Source of the DNA: Bin80 sp965209015
Lineage (GTDB): Bacteria > Bacteroidota > Rhodothermia > Rhodothermales > Bin80
Length of the DNA stretch: 64,000 nucleotides
Assembly: GCA_965209015.1 (NCBI GenBank)
Contig: OZ242367.1
Span: 186,001-250,000, forward strand
Direction of reading: 5' to 3'
Shown here: positions 61,165-64,000 of the stretch, one piece after another
Numbering within the stretch: the stretch's first letter is position 1
Layout: the number at the start of each line of letters is the position of its first letter
Made by a program: the position numbers and the translations under genes
Notes under the pieces: model-generated
What the model was told of the DNA's origin: nothing
The model's database searches: none
Seen by the model: the letters and a program-made list of their open reading frames with translations, nothing else

Positions 61165-63201
61165 ATGATTTTTGTTAACCCGCTCGTCTTATTTGGATTA
61201 TTTGCAGCGGTCCTTCCTCTCCTCGTTCACCTCTTCAATTTTCGACGGCCAACACGATTGGACTACAGTTCGATTGCTCTTCTGCAATCGTTGCAGCGTA
61301 CGACCATGCAGAGAGTACGCATCCGCAACTGGGTCCTTCTAATTCTACGCACACTTGCTATATGTGCGCTGATTTTTGTTTTCGCCCGACCCACCTTGAT
61401 TGGGATATCAGGTACATCGCTTTTGGGCCCCTCCAGTGTCTCTGTTTTGCTCGCTCTGGATGTCTCCCTGTCGATGATGCAACGAGACGCGGAGGGCACC
61501 CGTATGTCTCAGGCGGTCTCCATTGCAGGATTGATCACGCAATCTGTTGATCCTGAGGATGAGATCTTCATCCTGAGTGGAGATCCTCGTGACTCTCAGA
61601 CTGTGAATATGTTGGATGAACTCAGACCAACCTATGTGACGCAATCAGCGGCTAGCACGATACGTCAGGCAGCAGAGTTCATTGACCGTACAGCTACCCA
61701 TCCCAGCAAGATCATCTATCATTTGGGAGATCTTCAGAGTGCCACATTAATTGATTCCGTTCAGACACCACTGGAGGCAGAAGTACGGGTGGTCATGATC
61801 CCAGTGGGCGCGCCCCAAACAAGGGCTAACGTAGGGGTTGCTAATGTTCAAGTGATCAGTCAGATGATTGATGTAGGATCGCCCGTCAGGGTAGAGGCAA
61901 CCGTGGTGAATTATGGGGGCGTAACGATTGATGACTATGCTGTGAGCATGTATCTAGACAACCGACGGGTAGCTCAGACCAGCGTGACTCTTGTACCCGA
62001 GGTACCGATTCGTGTAGTGCTCCAAGCAGTACCGGAAACCAGAGGATGGATTGAGGGGTACGTGATGATTGAAGATGATGAATTTGAAGAGGATAATCAG
62101 AGGTACTTCACGATTAATGTTCCCGAACAAAGAAATATATTAGTAGTGCATGGTGCCAACGCTCAGACCGCGCAAGTTGAACTTGCGCTCTCTCTCCGAG
62201 ATGAATCCAGTGGATTACAGACAACCAGAATACTTCAGCGTGGCTTAGTAGCGGCCCCAATTGACCAGTACTCTGCCATCTATTTGATCAGTCCAGAGGA
62301 ACTCAGTAGTGGTGAGGTGGCCAAACTTGAACGATACGTCCATGATGGAGGGGGGCTATTCATTTTTCCAGGTGCAGATCCAGTGCCCATCAATCTACTT
62401 TTTGAGACATTCGGTGCTGGGCGGATCACAATCCAGGAGTGGGAAACGTCAATTGAATCGGCAGATTTTGAGCACCCATTGTTTGAGGGTGTATTCACTG
62501 CATCGGATCGTGCGCAAAGGGTGGAGTCGGTCCGTGTTTCTCGTGCAGCACGATACGTTCCAGGGACAGGAGCTGAGCAGACTCTGATTCGCTTACTAGG
62601 AGAGTCTCCGTTATTGCAGGAAATACAGTTCAATAATGGTTATATCCTCTTCTTGGCTGTTGCACCGGATGCGTCATGGAGTGATTTGCCGCTTCGTGGT
62701 CTCTTTGTTCCACTGATGGTTCGAGCAGCTCATTATCTTTCAGCCGGAGGATCCGTTCAAGGGGAGCAATTCCTCGTTGGTCAGAGGGCTGCCATCAGGA
62801 TTCCAGCTGCACAAGGGGAAATTTCACTGGAGCTACCCAATGGGATCGAACTCATCCCAGATCAGCGTCAGATATTTGGTGCAACTTTAATTGAATTTGA
62901 ATCAAATACTCCAGGAATCGTCAAGATATTGGTTGATCAAGTACCTGAGAGGATGGTCAGTATCGGACTTGACCCGAATGAGTCCCGGTTATCCTATGCT
63001 GAACCGGATGAATCCGGCGAAGTACTTTCAGAGGCTCTGGGGAAAACGGTTGAAGTGCTGGAGGTTGATTCTCCAAATGAGATCCCTTTGGCGATGAGGC
63101 AGGCTCGCACAGGAGTAGAGCTATGGAGGCATTTCCTTGTGTTGGGGCTTCTTTGTCTAACGGCAGAAATGATGCTGACGACTCGGTGGAAGGATCGGTA
63201 G
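61165..63201 (+). CDS. BatA-like membrane protein with VWA domain
   Basis: The 678-aa product (ATG at 61165; a longer frame from 61075 overlaps uvrA and breaks the pattern) opens MIFVNPLVLFGLFAAVLPLLVHLFNFRRP, the N-terminal double-transmembrane signature (TIGR02226) of Bacteroidota aerotolerance-related proteins, with a second helix near 55-75. A VWA domain follows with MIDAS D99-V-S101-L-S103. A beta-rich adhesion-like section, a GATase-like region around YDGGG-type KLERYVHDGGGLFIFPG near 390, and a final membrane helix (HFLVLGLLCLTAEMMLTT) complete it. Function in this family is poorly known; envelope stress or complex assembly is a guess. It ends 1 bp before hflX. Confidence 0.85.
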   Translation: MIFVNPLVLFGLFAAVLPLLVHLFNFRRPTRLDYSSIALLQSLQRTTMQRVRIRNWVLLILRTLAICALIFVFARPTLIGISGTSLLGPSSVSVLLALDVSLSMMQRDAEGTRMSQAVSIAGLITQSVDPEDEIFILSGDPRDSQTVNMLDELRPTYVTQSAASTIRQAAEFIDRTATHPSKIIYHLGDLQSATLIDSVQTPLEAEVRVVMIPVGAPQTRANVGVANVQVISQMIDVGSPVRVEATVVNYGGVTIDDYAVSMYLDNRRVAQTSVTLVPEVPIRVVLQAVPETRGWIEGYVMIEDDEFEEDNQRYFTINVPEQRNILVVHGANAQTAQVELALSLRDESSGLQTTRILQRGLVAAPIDQYSAIYLISPEELSSGEVAKLERYVHDGGGLFIFPGADPVPINLLFETFGAGRITIQEWETSIESADFEHPLFEGVFTASDRAQRVESVRVSRAARYVPGTGAEQTLIRLLGESPLLQEIQFNNGYILFLAVAPDASWSDLPLRGLFVPLMVRAAHYLSAGGSVQGEQFLVGQRAAIRIPAAQGEISLELPNGIELIPDQRQIFGATLIEFESNTPGIVKILVDQVPERMVSIGLDPNESRLSYAEPDESGEVLSEALGKTVEVLEVDSPNEIPLAMRQARTGVELWRHFLVLGLLCLTAEMMLTTRWKDR

Positions 63202-63202
63202 G

Positions 63203-64000
63203 ATGGGACGGAAACTACATATTACGGAAAAGCCGAACAAGGAAACTGTTTTGCTTGTGGGCACCGTGCGGCATCAAAGGAGTGGGGAAGACTCATTGGA
63301 TGAGTTAGCCCAATTGGCAGAGACCGCCGGTGCATTCGTTTCCGGTAGGCTAATCCAAGTGCTACAGAAACCAAACCCGGCAACCTATATCGGCTCTGGA
63401 AAAGTCAACGAGATTGCAGAGATCGTTCAAAAACAGAAAGTCAGCACCGTATTGATTGATGATGAACTGAGTCCAAATCAGGTTCGGAATCTTGAACGAT
63501 CATTGGGTTGTAAGTTGGTTGACCGCCCACAACTCATCCTAGATATTTTTGCGAAGCGGGCACAGACCGCAGTAGCAAAAACCCAGGTCGAACTGGCACA
63601 ACTGGATTATCTGCGCACACGGTTAACACGGCAGTGGACCCACCTATCCAGACAGCAGGGAGGGATTGGGACTCGGGGGCCCGGAGAGACTCAGATTGAG
63701 ACCGACCGTAGACTAATCGGTCAGCGAATGGCGACGCTTCGCGAACGCTTAAAACGTATTGATCGACAGCGGACAACCCAAAGAAGACGTAGGGCAGACT
63801 ATTGCAGGGTCTCACTCGTAGGATACACGAATGCAGGCAAATCCACGCTCATGAATGCTCTGGCTCAGAGTGGGGTGCTCGCAGAAGACCAACTTTTTGC
63901 CACGTTAGATGCTACCACACGACAGTGGAAACTATCACCAAAAACTACGGTACTTCTATCGGATACGGTCGGATTTATTCGGAAACTGCCACACAAACTG
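63203..64000 (+). CDS. hflX: GTPase HflX (partial, right edge)
   Basis: HflX is a ribosome-splitting GTPase active under stress. The first 266 codons are in the window with no stop. The N-terminal domain has NPATYIGSGKVNEI and LIDDELSPNQVRNLE; the helical part has the very conserved LSRQQGGIGTRGPGETQIETDRR near 148-170; the G domain starts with G1 GYTNAGKST (207-215), then LFATLDATTR and DTVGFIRKLPHKL. The ATG at 63203 overlaps nothing but is 1 bp after the BatA-like stop, so they are cotranscribed. About a third of the protein lies beyond the window. Confidence 0.95.
   Translation, partial: MGRKLHITEKPNKETVLLVGTVRHQRSGEDSLDELAQLAETAGAFVSGRLIQVLQKPNPATYIGSGKVNEIAEIVQKQKVSTVLIDDELSPNQVRNLERSLGCKLVDRPQLILDIFAKRAQTAVAKTQVELAQLDYLRTRLTRQWTHLSRQQGGIGTRGPGETQIETDRRLIGQRMATLRERLKRIDRQRTTQRRRRADYCRVSLVGYTNAGKSTLMNALAQSGVLAEDQLFATLDATTRQWKLSPKTTVLLSDTVGFIRKLPHKL

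Overview
The window is a chromosomal segment of a Gram-negative bacterium, most likely in or near the Bacteroidota, close to the Rhodothermia/Balneolia lineages. Evidence: a DUF4295 gene directly after rpmB-rpmG (an arrangement typical of Bacteroidota), a YidC with a large periplasmic domain, a LolC/E-type permease, a BatA-like double-membrane-segment protein, few convincing Shine-Dalgarno sequences, and middling GC. This assignment is inferred from gene content only.

Most of the window is an origin-proximal housekeeping region. Left arm (1-9.3 kb): moeA (cut by the window edge), nusB, dtd, rdgB, ychF, a LolC/E-type permease, rpmB-rpmG-DUF4295, then tRNA-Pro, tRNA-Arg and tRNA-Cys. The tRNA-Arg(UCU) gene is split by a 201-nt group I intron of the Azoarcus type. 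From 9.35 to 21.0 kb nearly everything runs leftward: dnaB (with an intein in the P-loop), a family-4 uracil-DNA glycosylase lacking its Fe-S cysteines, coaBC, gmk, tRNA-Ser, frr, pyrH, tsf, rpsB, rpsI, rplM, dnaN and dnaA. At about 21.0-21.6 kb gene polarity switches, and two perfect DnaA boxes lie upstream of dnaA. To the right come DUF177-rpmF-plsX-fabH-fabD-fabG, a DEAD-box helicase, tRNA-Val and tRNA-Gly (minus strand), then the classic origin-linked run rpmH-rnpA-yidC-mnmE-mnmG-rsmG. Perfect parS sites lie on the rsmG start codon and between mfd and murQ. recF follows at 39 kb. A second DnaA-box cluster in AT-rich DNA lies at 1.3-1.56 kb.

From 40 to 58 kb the content is more accessory: a MaoC-like hydratase, a three-gene membrane/lipid cassette (flippase-like protein, DUF3047 protein, MMPL/RND transporter), a two-gene candidate defence operon (a 1401-aa STAND/NACHT-like NTPase with a C-terminal PD-(D/E)XK nuclease domain plus an AAA/DUF4143 ATPase), a broken alpha/beta hydrolase behind a cytochrome P450, a secreted TPR protein and two glycosyltransferases. 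Intergenic spaces here are long and poor in genes. The window closes with uvrA, a VWA-domain BatA-like protein and hflX (cut by the right edge).

The features most worth following up are the intron-containing tRNA-Arg, the STAND-nuclease/AAA operon, the intein with an eroded endonuclease, the cysteine-less UDG, and the replication/segregation sites. No rRNA, insertion sequence or CRISPR array was seen.
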